Shown here: positions 1 to 13,743 of the stretch, piece by piece
How positions within the stretch are numbered: the first letter of the stretch is position 1
How the letters are laid out: every line of letters starts with the position of its first letter
Source: Lineus longissimus
Taxonomy: Eukaryota; Nemertea; Pilidiophora; Heteronemertea; Lineidae
Assembly (NCBI RefSeq): GCF_910592395.1
Contig: NC_088311.1
Coordinates: forward strand, 5,520,501 to 5,584,500
DNA: 64,000 bases
Direction of reading: 5' to 3'
Notes under the pieces: generated by a model
Databases searched by the model: none
The model's input: the letters and a program-made list of their open reading frames with translations, nothing else
Told to the model about the DNA's origin: nothing
Position numbers and translations under genes: made by a program

Positions 1-167
1 ACCCTTGATGAGCAGGATTCCCCTCCGTTCTTTGGACCCTCTTGAGTTGGTAGAGTCCAAGATCAACTTGAGACATACTTGAAATAGAAAGACTTGAAAA
101 TAGATCATACATGTACAGCATGGTTTCATTTTGGAATACTAAGACACTTCATTTCTTAATGTTTCAG

Positions 168-3100
168 GTTGATATCCAGGCAGGCAATGGAACTGGTCGT
201 GCTATTACCAGCCTGCTTTTCTGGGATGGTCCAGCATCCATGATTGGGGAATACCTCGTACCAATGGAAGAAGACTGGGCTGCGGAGACTTGCAGATGCT
301 GCTATTATGATCCAGTGCCTGTGGTAAGTTAAAGTAATTTAGATAATCAGGTGAATGTTCATGCTGATGCTGATTACACACAAAAACCTTGCTTCATAGC
401 AGATGCCGCAGTTACCAGGACACCCTAACTTTTAACGAAACACGTTTTCATTTCAATTTTACCTCTGTTATCAGGACACCTAGCCAGCAACTTAATCAGA
501 AAAGTGTCCTTAGTCACAAGGACCTTTTGTATTTTCATGATAACTTTATGTTTTCCTCCAGGACTGTATATGTAACTGTACAGAGTATATGGCAGTACTA
601 GACTTCTACAACATCACCTTGCCCCCAGAGCCAACAACCACCATGACACCTAATGCAGCGCCAGTGCCTTGGGCTATACAGCAAGTGGCACTGCCAGGAG
701 ATAATGTTGATCATATCATTAGCAACATGCCACAGGACGGACAGCCATCTTGTGGCTTCCAGTTGCATCCAGGTAGGGCTGCTCCCGATACAAAAGGAAA
801 ATCTCAATTCTGGTCGTGTAAATAAGGGACTATTGATAAACTTCCTCAAAATGGAATGCTCAGAAGGAGAGACAAAGCAACCAGGAGTGACTGTGTTCTA
901 AGCCTTTGAAAGGTGCAGCCAGTACCCTAGGATTTAACCTAATAGGCAGTGTTCCTGCTATGAAACCAAGTACCAAGACTGGTCATCAAATGAACAGTTA
1001 TGTCTTTGTTGTGTTGCCAATTTGATTGCACATGCCAGCACTGGTCCTCTCCCCAACCTCGTCAATTCATGATCTCCCCTTCATTACAGGAACGCCAAGC
1101 TACATCAACCTGTGGTGTCGATTCGCCAATGACACTTATGAAATCGTAGAAACGCGACACCAGGTTGAGTTCGACTTGACAGTATGGAACACATATGAGA
1201 TTGAATTCTATGAATTCTATGATCAGTCAACTATTGTAAGTATGAACAATGTTTGTACACCTTAGTCAACATACTGCCGTTTAAATAGTGTTGTTAGCAA
1301 AGCTTGGTTCCTGACCAATTTTGCTTTCTGATATAGCCTGCAGTGGAACCCCGGTAACACGACCACTCATGGGGCTGGCGATTCTTGTTTGTCATAGCGG
1401 GGTGGTCGCCGACCGGGGTTGCACTGTATTGTTTTATCCTGATATCTACATGTATATCTTTCAATACCATCTTTCCAGCCAACCAGATGTGTTCATGTTA
1501 AGCTTGCCACTAGCGATGAACACCTCGCATCGCTGTGCGGCATCCCTCAACTCTCCAACTCAACACGTATGATCTTCCACGTTTTCAACTCTAACAACTA
1601 CGTCCCTCCATTGACGGACACAATGAATCCATGGAGTGTGACATCATACTTGAGAGAAGTGCGTCTGCCACCAAGTAGCGATCAGCTGTGTCGCTATGGT
1701 AACCCGTTCATGGGGGGGACTAACCCTATCATCAGTTACGAAGCCGCTGTTGGCTATGAAGCTGGAACTGAGGATGTTGTTGCATTTACTCCGGTTAGTA
1801 GCCCTATATGAAATCTGCTTGTCCTGATGTTTTACACTGTTGGCTAAGTCTGTCAACATCAAAATGAAAAGGACCGTGACACCTGGTAAATATGTCCGCC
1901 GGCTGCCCCTCTGGTGGCTTCCTCAGTATTGTCTGGAGTCAATTTCATATTATCTTCTGAAGTCTATGTTGTTGACTAGTGTCACTGGACACCTCAACTG
2001 ATTTGATTCTGGGCCATTTGCTTATCACTCATCTCCTGTTTCAGATGCTGCGTCCCTGTGTCCCATGTGGTGCCTCTTGTTCACGTTACCTCTGTACCCC
2101 CGGATGTGACGGACAGATCATGGAAAAGCTGGTCATTACAATTCCAGATCTTGAGCTCTCCTATAACAGGACCATTGTTAACATTACTGGCTTCAATACA
2201 ACTGAACAAGCTCTTTATCACGTCTCAGGTATTCACATTTTAGATGATACATCAATGCCATGACATCTTGATGGAGGTAACAGCTAGTGGCCCAGTGACT
2301 TTCTATCTTCAGACAGGCTTGTCTCAAGAGTACTGTCCACTTAATGAGTTCTTTCATGTAATGGAATGGGCCCCATGTACAATATATCTCATTCAAAGGA
2401 TGACGTGATCGAATAGAGCGTCTTTCTTAAGATCACAAGCAAAGGGTTGGCCATTAGCTTAAACCTCTGATCCATTGATTATGACCCCAAGATTTATAAC
2501 CCATGTCTCTGTTTGACACCACTGTATACTTCTCATTTCCAGTGAAAGCTGTTCTAGCATCTGGTGAAAGTGTCATAACCTCATCGAATGGTGTCGGCGT
2601 TGACATAACCCAGCCAGCAACTGAGGAAGTCTTCTACATTGATGTGGCCCGTGATCCATATGCCCCTATCAACTTCATGTCATCAAACACTACTGTGAAG
2701 GCTTTGTGGACATGTTCTGATGAGGAGAGTGGGATAACGGTAAGCTTTATCCCACGTGAAGTTTAGAATACTAGTGACTTTTACAAACCACTTTGTACTG
2801 ATTAAAGTCTGTTATAAAGCTTTAAGAACACAAGGTGCTCTTTATATGATACTCACTTGACCATACCAGCTGGGATCTAATAACTTTACATGTTTCCACT
2901 TCAGAGTAAACAAGGTCACTTCAGTGGTATTCTACAATGTTCTTAGCAATTCCTCATGCAGACTAACCTTCGTCCTAGAAATTAAAATTTTCTTGAATTT
3001 TTCAGGAAAATCTTTGGGCGATAGGATCATACCCAGGGGGAACTGATATCCAGGACTTTGTCTCAGTTGGTGAGGCTGTCACAGGAACAAATGATGGCCT

Positions 3101-6100
3101 AGCAGGGTTTATCCAGCATAACGTGTCTCTGTATGTCTCTGTGAGATGTGTCAATGGTGGAGGACTATCAAACATGATCATAGACACCGCAGGTAAGCGA
3201 TCACGACATGGTCCTGACCTTGAGTCAAAGGCCAAGCACAAGTAAAGTTATCAGCTAGTCCATCACAGAGGGTTTCCGAAAACACAATGTCACAACCAGT
3301 CACAATATCTCTTTTGATGAACTGTCAGATGGGAGGCCCCTATTGGTGATTTCGTCTAACTTAATCTGACCTACCTTGCTTCTGCCTAGATTTCATATTC
3401 ATCTATTATGTCATTATTCGTTCTCTCATCTTGCTGGTGGTTCACTGTGAGATGCCTCTCTGTTTTAGGTATACTTCCTCTGTTGATCCCACCGTCTGCT
3501 GATGATGTTGCCTCCACCCTTCCCGATGCGCAGTCATTCCCAGTTGAAGTGAACCCACCAAATACTTATGAGACTGAGGATCCTACGACAACAGGAGCCA
3601 CTTGGACGCTCAGCAGTGATGTCACAATCAGGCGCTACGGTAAATTTTGAAGAGCTCCGTTCTTCTTGTTGATCTGCCATTGCTCCTGCCAAAAAGTGGT
3701 TTGGATTTATGCTATTGGCCATCTAAGCTCATCACTTACAGGTGTCACTTAGCTTACAGTCGTGGCATGTTCATCCAGCAATCTCACTGACTGCACCTCA
3801 CACACACCTCCTTTTCCATTCCATTACAGAATACTGTCTTGGATCTTCCAATACCTCAATTGATGACCTCTTCCCCTGTACTTGGGTCGGCTACAATACT
3901 ACAGGGAAGGTTGAGATCAAAAATGGATACCTGACGATTGACGACATTCAAGTGCGGCCATTGTCTGAGTTTAGAGCACCAGAGGCGAATAATTCCATGC
4001 CAGTGTCGACAAGTAATTTCCAGATGGAAGTCGGTCGAGCCCTGTTTACACATATGAAGCTCTGTAATGAAGCTGAGGTCAGTATTCTTGTTTGAATTTG
4101 AATGCTGGCAGGGAAAGTATTTCAGGTTTGGACCCCCAGTGTACTTTTTACTGAGAACAATGGGCCAGTTTGTTTTAGAAAAAAGAACTGTGAGTTCAAC
4201 TTTGTGAACAATAGGCTGCAGCTCCTTTCCCACGTCCTTCAAGTATAGACCAATTGTTGGATTGTATAATTGCTGTCCTGGCTTGATTATGTTTAAATTA
4301 TCACATTTCTTTCACAGGTTTGTGTTGTGAAGTTTGTTGGAACGACCATGGTGGTGGATGCGGGCAGCCAGCTGGAGACGGCCACAGAAGGTGGAAGCAT
4401 ATCAGCGTCCCTCACTGCAGCAAGACGAAAGAGATCGACCGGTGATACCTTTGCCGTGAATACACCTTCTGGTATGTTATGCACATTTATATATCTTTGT
4501 TAAATGGTTTAAACTGAAGGAGGTAGCATTAGAAATGATATCGAAAATGTACATGTAATTCCTGTCAGTGACATTGTCATGTTCACAACACCACTAGCTC
4601 TACGCTTCGCAGTAAAATACTAGGATTGACAGCGATATGATTTTGCCATGCTTGATTCTTTACCCATTTTGCAGGCTTGGAAGCAGGCCAATCTATCCTG
4701 CTTGGTGAGTTAAGTGCAGCCGATTTATCCACATCATATTCATCTGATGCGTCTGCTAATTACCAGTCATACATTGTCAATCCGGCTGACACATCTGATA
4801 TGCTCCAGAGGCAGTTGGACAGCAGGTAGGTTTAACTCCCGAATTCTGTCCCAAAGAATAAGAATAGGATAAATTCGACCATGTGACAAGACTGTCGGTG
4901 TCCGCAAGTGGGCAGTTCTGGAGCACATGCTCTTGTGTTTGATGTTGTAAGTTGCATTGGCACCTTCCAGATTATCGGCTTTGTTCATCCTCTTGAGGTG
5001 GGTTTATAAGTCTGCAGTGGCCTGTCCTGAGACAAAAATATCAGTCATAAAAGCATCTGACAAGTCTGACTCTCACAATGTTTCACTGCCTCATGGGGGC
5101 CGGAAGTATACAGAGGGCATAGTGGTGTTAAAGCTTTGGGGTCTAGATGACTTTTGTCATTCATAAATAGCACTGATCTGATAAAATGAACCATAACGTA
5201 TAATGCCATAACACATTTCTTCAGGGTGCAGACTTGGCCGACGTCTGGTTACTATATTTCCCCAGTTGGTGGCCTTGCTATGCCAGGTGCCCTAGAGGTA
5301 ACCGTCTCCTACGATGCTAGCTATCTGGATGCTGTTGCAGATACCCGCCCTGCTCTGCTGCACTGGGATTCAGGTTTGTGCAAAAGCTTATCACAATAAA
5401 ACTGTTTGATTGTCTGCCGTTGGATTTTGTTCATTTTTACCCATGGCCACTGGCATGGCCAAGGGTTTTTTTTGAAAATGTGTTTGACTTTCCCAGGATC
5501 TGAATGAGCAGTCAATGTTGAGCAATCAGATATCATCTAACAGGATTGCAGACTTGTTTTCTACATGTAATTCGGGTGTGATATAATGTGAAATTGGACT
5601 AGCCTTTCATGATAAACCTATGGTAAAAAGTTGAACAAAGTCTATGGAACAAATGTGAATCAAAATATGGAGGTGATGAGTGAGTAAATTCGTGTCTTTG
5701 AACCATCTTGCAGATAATCAAAATTGGGCCATGTCTGAAGAGACTTGCACCAGCGAATCCAATGTTCTCACATACGACACTGGTGCCACTACCATCACAA
5801 CCAAAGTGTGCAGCACGAGAGAAAACTCAACAACAACAAGTTCCTCTTCCCGACGGAAGAAGAGATCGACTACTTCATCGTACTTTGATACATCGACTAT
5901 GTTTGTCGTTGCTTCCATTTCGACCACCATCACTAATAACGCTCCGAATCTAACATCACTGACGGACCTGTGGATGGATGAGGATGCTGGTAGGAAGACT
6001 TTCATAACTTTTCATTATTAAAACAACTCACTCTTTGACTTTCGAGTCTCAGGCTACAAAGTGTTCTTACTGTTTCAAGTATCACTGTTGACACTTTTCC

Positions 6101-9100
6101 CGCCTGCGAGCTATTTACCTAGTCAGTCTCAAGTTAAATATAGCCGCTGGTTATATAGTATTGTTTTGCTGAACATGTAATCTATACTTACAATCCGTTT
6201 TCAACTATACTGAGTAGTATAATGTTGACACCCAAAGATGCAGAAGAGTAAAACACTGCTTAGAGTCGACATGTGTGAAAATCTCCCTGATTTCTTTTCC
6301 ATGGTTATCAATGAAAGACACATTGTCCTTGTTTGACTTCAGGTACCTTGGTGTACACGATGACGGCCTCTGATGTTGAAGGCGACACCATCATCTTTGA
6401 ACTTGATTCTAGCCTCAGTTCAGTAACAACTGGTTCAGCTACGCTTGCTTCTGATGGAACGTAAGTATACAAATTTGGAACTACAAAGGAGATGTAACAA
6501 ACTAATCAACCTTACATTGTACTTAAAAGAGTCTTTGCTATTTGTTTTAAAAGAGAAGTATTTGTTTCAGTTAGAGCATTGATAGCACATGCAAGAAACT
6601 ATTACATAATTTGTTTCCTGTCCTATTTTCAGTTTCACGTATCAGCCGTGTACCGATTGCCATGGTATGGACTACATAGCCATCATAGTAACAGAAGACC
6701 AGACAGGCACCAACATTACTGCAGCGTCTGCCTACTATAACATCTCTATGAATGTATCTGAAGTGGCCGACAGCCCATCACTTGCTTTCAGCCAATATGG
6801 AATCAATCTCTTCCCATCTGATGCAAATAAGTCAGTTATTGTGAGTACCCGGTAGATTTCTTTTCCTGAGAACTAGATTCTGACCTTAAAGCTTACTTTC
6901 TACTACAGTGGTGTACATGTAAGATGTACACTGTATATCTATGTCCATCTCAAAATGCTCTTCAATTAAAATCACGTAACTTGTCTGTTATTTCTTATCT
7001 GACATCATCTTTGCAGATCACCGTGGACAAGAACCATTGGGACAACATTGCCTACAGCCCTTACACTTTCCTAGTGCTTGGATATGACCAGGATGACTAT
7101 GACAATCTGACCATCATTGTCGATAGTCCCTCGTCAGGCACAGTCTTAGTTGGAAATGTTTCAAGGGATACTGTCACATTGCCATCATCATGTCCAGCAA
7201 GCTCAGCAGTAAGTCAGATTCAGGAGCAAAAACTTTATCCCAAGTGAAAGTTAGAATTGCTGGTCATAGTAGGCCCCTATTAGAAACTGCAATGTAATGC
7301 ACTATCACCTTGGACTATACACAATGTAGTAGACAGAGGTCAGATGCACTAAACCAGAGAAGGAGAATGTTAAAATATAATCATGGACCAAAGAAGACAT
7401 AAAATTATTCCATATTTATTTGATGTGTGCTACTGCAAGCCTTTTATCACTCCAAATCGAATTGCGTATACACGGAGATCAAGAAATCTCTGAAGCATTC
7501 TGTTGACTCATTCCATTTGACGGCGCTTTCAGGCAGCTGATCTTCCTTGCTCCAACATAAACCTTGACCACGCCTCTACCTCCTATAAATGGGCCGTATC
7601 GAGCATGACGTATACGCCGAATGTGGACTTCTACGGCTGGGACGAGTTCCGTATCATGATTGGCGACTCGACTGGATTGTATTCTGACCTGCTGCATGTT
7701 TATGTGGCTGTGCTGGAGAACCCATGTCAGCACAATGGAACATGTGTTGGTGAGGAACAATAATTGCCACTTTCCTCAAGCAGGAATTTTGAACTCGCGA
7801 ACACATATTATGCACCAATCAAAAGACACATATCCGGCTTGTTTGGCACAGAAAGCGTAGCATGATTGGTTACTGGGGATCGGCCAATAACTGATCGAAA
7901 GTCCAAAATATTGCCTGAGGAATGAGAGTGGGGTTTGTTTTGAACGCTTTAAGAGATGGGATGTATACTAGGCTGTATTAAAGCTTAGTGAGTTTACACT
8001 ATGCACAGTGACCCACTCTTCATTGTGCTGTAGATCTATTCAAGGTGTAATATTTGTACTCTTCAGGTCCATCCGATGACCCGTCTTGCACCACGACCAC
8101 CAGGGCACTTGGATATTCTGGCTACTCTTGTTCATGTACCGATGGATGGACCGGGGACTATTGTCAGACGGACATTGATGACTGCACTAGCGCCCCCTGT
8201 AACTATCCTATGGCATGTTACGATATGTTGAATGGCTACCGGTGTGCATGTCCCCAGCATTGGCCCAATTGCGAGGTTGAATTCACAGCATGGATGGCCA
8301 CAATGGCAGCAGTTTTTGTTCTCATTATCCTGGGTGTGGTTGGTGGAGTTCTTTGCTACAAGTTCAGGCTCAAGTAAGTCAGCTTTACAATTTCTTTGAG
8401 TACATGTATTTCACCTTGGTTGAGACGCCTTGTATGAGCGAATGTGACTCGATGAGTTATTCTTCAAAGGAAATTCAGTGGTAGCAGCAATTCTGCCACC
8501 CTCTATCCACATGCCATAGCTATATTGTTACTCATTTCATGCATCAAGAAATGTAGCCTTTTGTTTTACGACTTAAGTTTTGTGTTCTATATTCTTTCAG
8601 GAGTAAACGTAACCCTCAAATGAAGACGAAGGCGTACTATGATCTGACAAGAAACAGAAGGAACACCATGAAGAAGGGTATTGACAACAAGGCATTGATT
8701 GATGTGAGATTCGTTCTATCTTAAGTTCCATTATGGAGTGCCGAGTCAACATGAGGGCCTTCTTCAGCCTTTTCAAGTTTACTTTACTGTCATGTCCATG
8801 AATTTAAACTAGCAAGAAAAGGCCAATCCCTTGCTGAGTGTAGAATGGAGGTGTTACATTGTAGTTCTGCTTTTACCTAGGTTGGATTACCGTTAAACTT
8901 GATTTGCATTTAAAAACCGGCTTCATTTCTTGCCTTACTATCTCATAATATTGTCCTTCAGGGTACTATTCCTGGTACAATTGGTGAGGATGAAGAATAC
9001 ACAAGACGTAAGTGCAACAAACTGAGTGAAGACAAAACAACAGTTTCTAAAACTGATCACCATATAAAGTCTAGTGAAATGTGTTCAGGAAAGTCTGTAG

Positions 9101-11227
9101 TTACAGAATTACCCTTTAATGAGAGTAACCTGACTTTTGCCTGAAAATTAATGATAGTTCAAAGGCTTAAGGGTACCACTAACAATCTTTTCCCAGATAA
9201 GAATGGTCTCTATTATAAACAAAGAGAAAGAAAGAGAGCAAAGTGTGAAACAAAAGTGATACCCCCAGGTTCATCGAATCTGGCTTGGGACATATAGTCT
9301 CCATTATAGTAGCCAGTAATACTGGCTCGTTGTTACATACCACACAATGTGAGATGATTGTCTGTGAAATATGATTTGCCTTTTAGCTCCCACATCTGCC
9401 AGCATGTACAGTGAGAGGAACATGACACCAGTCCCAAGAATCAGTCGCCCAGACTCGGTCCTGTCTGGCAAGTTCTCCCTCGATGGTGTCACCAGGGGTG
9501 AATCAAGCGATGACTCTCCAAGCCCTGATGTATGTATGCTGGTGATTACCTCAGGCTAAGCTAGCAAAAACAGGAGAACTGTTTAGTGTCCGGACTTATT
9601 TAATTGATATAGCATATTATGCTACCGGTATCAGTACACATATGGTTCATGGTTTGCAAAGGAGGGAACCTGCAATGTCTAGGTCCCGTTTCCATTAAAA
9701 CTATATCATCATCCTTGGATACCTGTTGGCTCAAACCTTCATTTCATTCTTTAGGGCTTGGCTAACATCTACAAGGGGGGGCTCATGGGACGGCTCAAAT
9801 CGCGCGTGACATGGCAAGGTTTGATTGACAAGACACCAAAGATTCCGCTCCCGTGGGGCCTCAACATAAATAAGGTAGGCATCTATAAACAGGGGGACTG
9901 TGCCTAGTGCTTGAGTTCTGTTTATAGTATCAACTCAAATCAAATCATTTGGGCTTTCTGCTCAAAGATTTCTTCGGCATCAGGTTAAGTTGAAAGAGAG
10001 ACAGGGACTGAGACTATTTGGATTTGACCATGAGAACAAAATCCTATCCCTGCACTCATCACAAACTGTCAATTGACTCTGCGGGACTTTCCGTGGCAAA
10101 TTATTGTTCCTCCCTGTATATTTCATTTACTTCTATCTTCAGTCGACTGCTACGAAGACGAGTCACATCCAAAAGCTGGATGAAACAAGTAGCACGTCAT
10201 CATGGGAAGACAGCGACAGAGGTAAGACCATTACGTTTTATATGACTGAGCGATTTAGTACGTTCAAGGGTCAAACGTCCAACGCTCTCTGCATCACAGG
10301 ATATAATATCCATCCAGCCTTTCCAGCATCCTCCTCCTTGCCACTCAATCAGTTACCGCATCTTTGGGAGCTTTGCTGATTTCATTCAAGACACATGTCC
10401 AAACCAACAATTTCTGCTGATTTACACCAAAAGCTAGACTGGAGATTGACCTGTCCTTCTCCTGATCTCAGTGTTTTTAATCTGACCACTCTAAAAGTAC
10501 CAGAAAATACAACACCTTGACAAACCTTTAAGGGTAATGCATTGAATAGCATTAGGATAACCATTCATAATGTATTGTATAAAGTTTCCTGCCATTGCCA
10601 GTACATGTACTTCAGACCTTTGCGAATTTCTCACTTCTCTCTCCTCAGCTCCAACCAGGCAGAGTATCTACAGCATTGACAGTGGCCCATCCCCACCACC
10701 AATGGTCAGCTTCCCTGGTGCGGCGCCTCCTGAAGGCTATTCCCCAACACAGCAGATGCATCCACAGCCACTCACCACAGTTAATAAGGTAAGTGAATTT
10801 CTCTCAATGTTCTAGAATATGACACAGTTGGATGGGGAATCTGGAATCAGCTGTCTCTCACATGAGGTGAAACATAGGTCTCTTGTATCTCTTGTAAGTA
10901 TGAGAAGTCATATCATCTTTTATTATATTTTAGGTTGGTGCCTTTGCCAATGCAGCTAGACCAAGTAATGCTACAAGAATTGGATCAGCCACAACTGTGA
11001 AGACTGTGAAATCATCCACTCCATCTGTGGATCGCTCCTCGAAGCCGTCATCAGGCAGGCCGTCTTCGGCCGGGCCGTCTGTTGATCGTAGCTCCAAGCC
11101 GTCTCGTGGAAGCAGTGCTTCCAGCGGGAGCTCTAGTCAGAGAAAGAGCGCATGGAGTACTGGCCAGGATGATGGAGCAGCAACATACGACCTTCCACCA
11201 GTTTCAACAGATCAAGATCTCTGGTAG
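168..11227 (+). CDS. Large type I membrane protein with EGF repeats, 3' part (partial at left edge)
   Basis: I do not recognise this gene. Exons: 168-323, 562-772, 1090-1235, 1479-1793, 2045-2228, 2543-2739, 3006-3192, 3469-3639, 3830-4077, 4318-4471, 4675-4825, 5225-5373, 5714-5989, 6343-6460, 6633-6840, 7017-7208, 7533-7749, 8067-8373, 8601-8703, 8962-9007, 9387-9529, 9755-9874, 10143-10221, 10649-10788, 10934-11227. Together they give 1503 residues in one frame; the N-terminus lies outside the window. Seen: a Cys-rich start (residues ~44-62), a DEESG...WAIG..PGGTDI module (~395-415) of a kind common in invertebrate ectodomains, many N-glycosylation sequons, RRKR (~641-644) and RRKKR (~803-807) furin-like sites, a cadherin-like stretch (~850-1090), two EGF repeats (~1083-1163, the second DIDDC-type), one hydrophobic span (~1169-1191) and a ~310-residue Ser/Pro-rich tail. 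Inference: a cell-surface adhesion or signalling protein. Membrane topology is well supported; function is unknown. Confidence 0.5.
1341..1426. mobile_element. Short MITE-like inverted repeat in an intron
   Basis: The left end reads CAGTGGAACCCCGGTAACAC and the right end is its imperfect reverse complement, with CCGGGGTTGCACTG at the edge. The ends pair through about 25 bases around a short centre. CAGT..ACTG termini with AACC are typical of pogo/mariner-type MITEs. A clean TA duplication is seen only on the right side. It sits in the intron before exon 1479-1793 of the membrane-protein gene. Confidence 0.5.
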
Positions 11228-12263
11228 AATAACAGATCTGAGTTGCCCACATGTTGATTTCTATCAGTCTTGTGGGTAGTTCACTGGTTAATAACTTGGG
11301 AATGATAAATGGACTATGAGTGGGAACACTGTACAAGCTCTCTGCATGGGTTCTATCTCAATTATCTCGATCGCATTATTCCTTTTCCATGGGAATGTTG
11401 GGCAGTGCCATTCTATGGTTTAGTTAGAGTCACAAACTACATGTTGTGGTTGTGCCATTGCCTCTTACCTTTTTTGACGAAATCTACCTAGATTGCTTGA
11501 TTATGCAGTGTGTATATCATTATATTCTGTATCTTTACATTCCACTTAATTTAGCAAGTTGATCAGCATTCAGAATAATAACAACAAATTGAGATCTTGA
11601 ACTAACTTCAGTCAAATTTGAAAAAAATGTGTCTTCGGAATTATTAAAAAGATAGTCATTTCTGTATCTGAATAATTAATACGTTTTGTTGAAAGCTTTA
11701 CACTCTCATTTACAACCTAGTCACCATCATTTAGCTCTGTAGCTTTGATCATATTCTGTGATATACTATTAAACTTTTATTTCTATTCTTTAAGACGTCT
11801 TTGTTGTCTTTCGTGATTGTCACATCCAGTAGTTGTTGTGCTGCTCCCATGTAATCATACTGTGAAAATGTCAAGTCGCTCTCCCCCAAGTTGAAGGTGT
11901 TGCCAAGTTTGGCCATCACTGTAGAAGACTCCCTTGTTTCCACTTTGGAGATAATCAGATTCCCTCACAGTTGGAATTGCATCCTGACACTGTCTTCGAT
12001 AACACTGCACGAAATGGGTTGGAATACTGAGATCAGTATTCTCGCTGTGATATGTGTTATAATTAGATATTTGTAGGTCTAACTTGATGGTGACCAACTA
12101 TGGTCCAGCCACCAGTCAGACAAGGAAATAATTTTATAATTGAAAGTGTCCTTTGCTGTACTATTACATTGACATCCGAGGACCCCTCTCCACATGGGGT
12201 CACCCTGTATATAGATTATGTCTTAAAACAACTTCCCATACATGAGACGCGAGGTTGTGACAT

Positions 12264-12383
12264 TGGGTGATATGAATAAAGACTAGCAAATGCTTTTATC
12301 TAAAACTCCATGTACATTTACACCAGGCCTTTCTGTACAAAATTGAAGTAAAAGCATTTGCTAGTCTTTATTCATATCACCCA
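12264..12383. repeat. Perfect 35-bp inverted repeat with 50-nt loop
   Basis: The arms 12264-12298 and 12349-12383 are exact reverse complements over 35 bases, separated by 50 bases. Each arm carries GAATAAAG in one orientation, so AATAAA appears on the plus strand in the left arm and on the minus strand in the right arm. A transcript through it would form a very stable hairpin. It may be a symmetric 3'-end signal, a young foldback element or a small-RNA precursor. Confidence 0.5.
12275..12280 (+). terminator. Candidate poly(A) signal AATAAA
   Basis: A canonical hexamer about 1.05 kb after the TAG of the membrane-protein gene, inside the left arm of the perfect hairpin. It is the clearest AATAAA I noticed downstream of that gene. 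Use is not proven. Confidence 0.5.
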
Positions 12384-13743
12384 TTATCTTTAGCCTGTCC
12401 TGACAACTTTTTGTATTGTCTGACGGTGACATTGTCTTCATTCGAGGTTGTGATAGACAGTATGTGCACATCACTCGCAAATGGGAAGGTCAGCTGCACC
12501 CGTTCTCTGATACTCATATAGCAGTGGCTTCGGTCGAACTCAAATAGATTGCTGTAAATGATAGGCCGATTTTTCGTCAAACGCACAATATCTATATGAC
12601 CTGAGACAATTGGTTTTAAAATATGCGCGATTGTTCAGCAATGAGTCCATATCACTCAAATTACCATTATCACATTCATCAGCTGATCGTAACTAGGTCG
12701 CCAGGCCAAAGTTTTCTATTATGATAGATTAGAAATACGCTTAGAAATATCAGAAGTCAGTTTGACGAGCAACTGACTGGAACTTTCTCTCTATTTCGTG
12801 AGCTGCCCAAGACGAGGGCAAAGGGACAAACTGAGACAGTGAAAGGTAAGTCAAGAGACGATACTTTTTGCTGTCAAATCGGTCTTTTTTGTGCATTGTC
12901 GTGGATAGGGAGACTTTGACATCATTCGCGATCATCATTATGATCATTGACAAATCTTCATCTTCTTGGATCTTTGCTTAGCTCCTGCATGTCAGATCAG
13001 ATGTCGCCTCTCCGTTATATTCCCGGGGTTGATTCTCGATCAGGACCTATCGTCATGTAAAAGAGAACGGAGCTGTGGGCTATTACGGAATCAGTATGAA
13101 AACCAAGGAGTTCTGAGACATTGTCACAAACACAAGACGCATTAACTGCGTCATTCATTATGTCTCCGCGACCCGCCAGAAAGAAATGTAATTCAGCACT
13201 GCAGTCAGATATCATAGGACTGCGTTTGCGGTTTTGACAGCTCCTAATTGGTTTTACAGTAGACATCCGTTTATTTCGAATTGGCAGTAACAATTCACAA
13301 TCCGCAAACTGATCTGAAGACGACACGCGCTGACCCCGCATAATTTGTCCTTCAGTATTATCGTTAACGTACTGTATAATCGATATTAATAATGCTGGTA
13401 TTGATAAAATCGTCTGCCAAGTGGACTTCGAAATGTCTTCTCTCGTTGTCTTTGTCTATTTCATAATCTGAGAGATTAGATTGACATTCTGTTATCAGTC
13501 ATTTCTATGGCCCGTTCTATCCGGACCATGACCCTATTGAATGTGATATCCGGACTTTGCTGAGTGACTGTATCTGCGTCTCGGACAATTAAATATAATT
13601 GAAATAATATGAAATGATCTGAAAAAAACAAACGGTATGATCATGAAGAATTGAAGTATGCCCCATAAAAGCTGTCATAATCTTGATCAATGGTTTCAAA
13701 TTATCATTTTGTCCCTGTTCGTTTTCAGACTAAACCCCCAGCC

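Larger units (their letters stand above)
11228..13743. other. 3' UTR of the membrane-protein gene and SelP upstream region
   Basis: AT-rich sequence of about 2.5 kb with no recognised gene. The first part is probably 3' UTR; an AATAAA at 12275-12280 lies inside a perfect hairpin. Minus-strand open stretches at 11749-12097 and 12377-12586 are not recognised and could not be spliced into a convincing protein. A strong splice acceptor (CCTGTTCGTTTTCAG ending at 13729) just before the SelP start codon implies at least one upstream non-coding SelP exon in this interval. Confidence 0.5.

Noticed and set aside
11749-12586. Minus-strand open stretches (64-80 codons), one with a P450-like GVFYSDGQTW
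   Set aside because: Frames overlap each other, no convincing splice chain, and no further P450 motifs nearby.
13690-13743. Upstream in-frame ATG at 13690 for SelP
   Set aside because: It lies before a strong intron acceptor, and the signal peptide starts at 13744.
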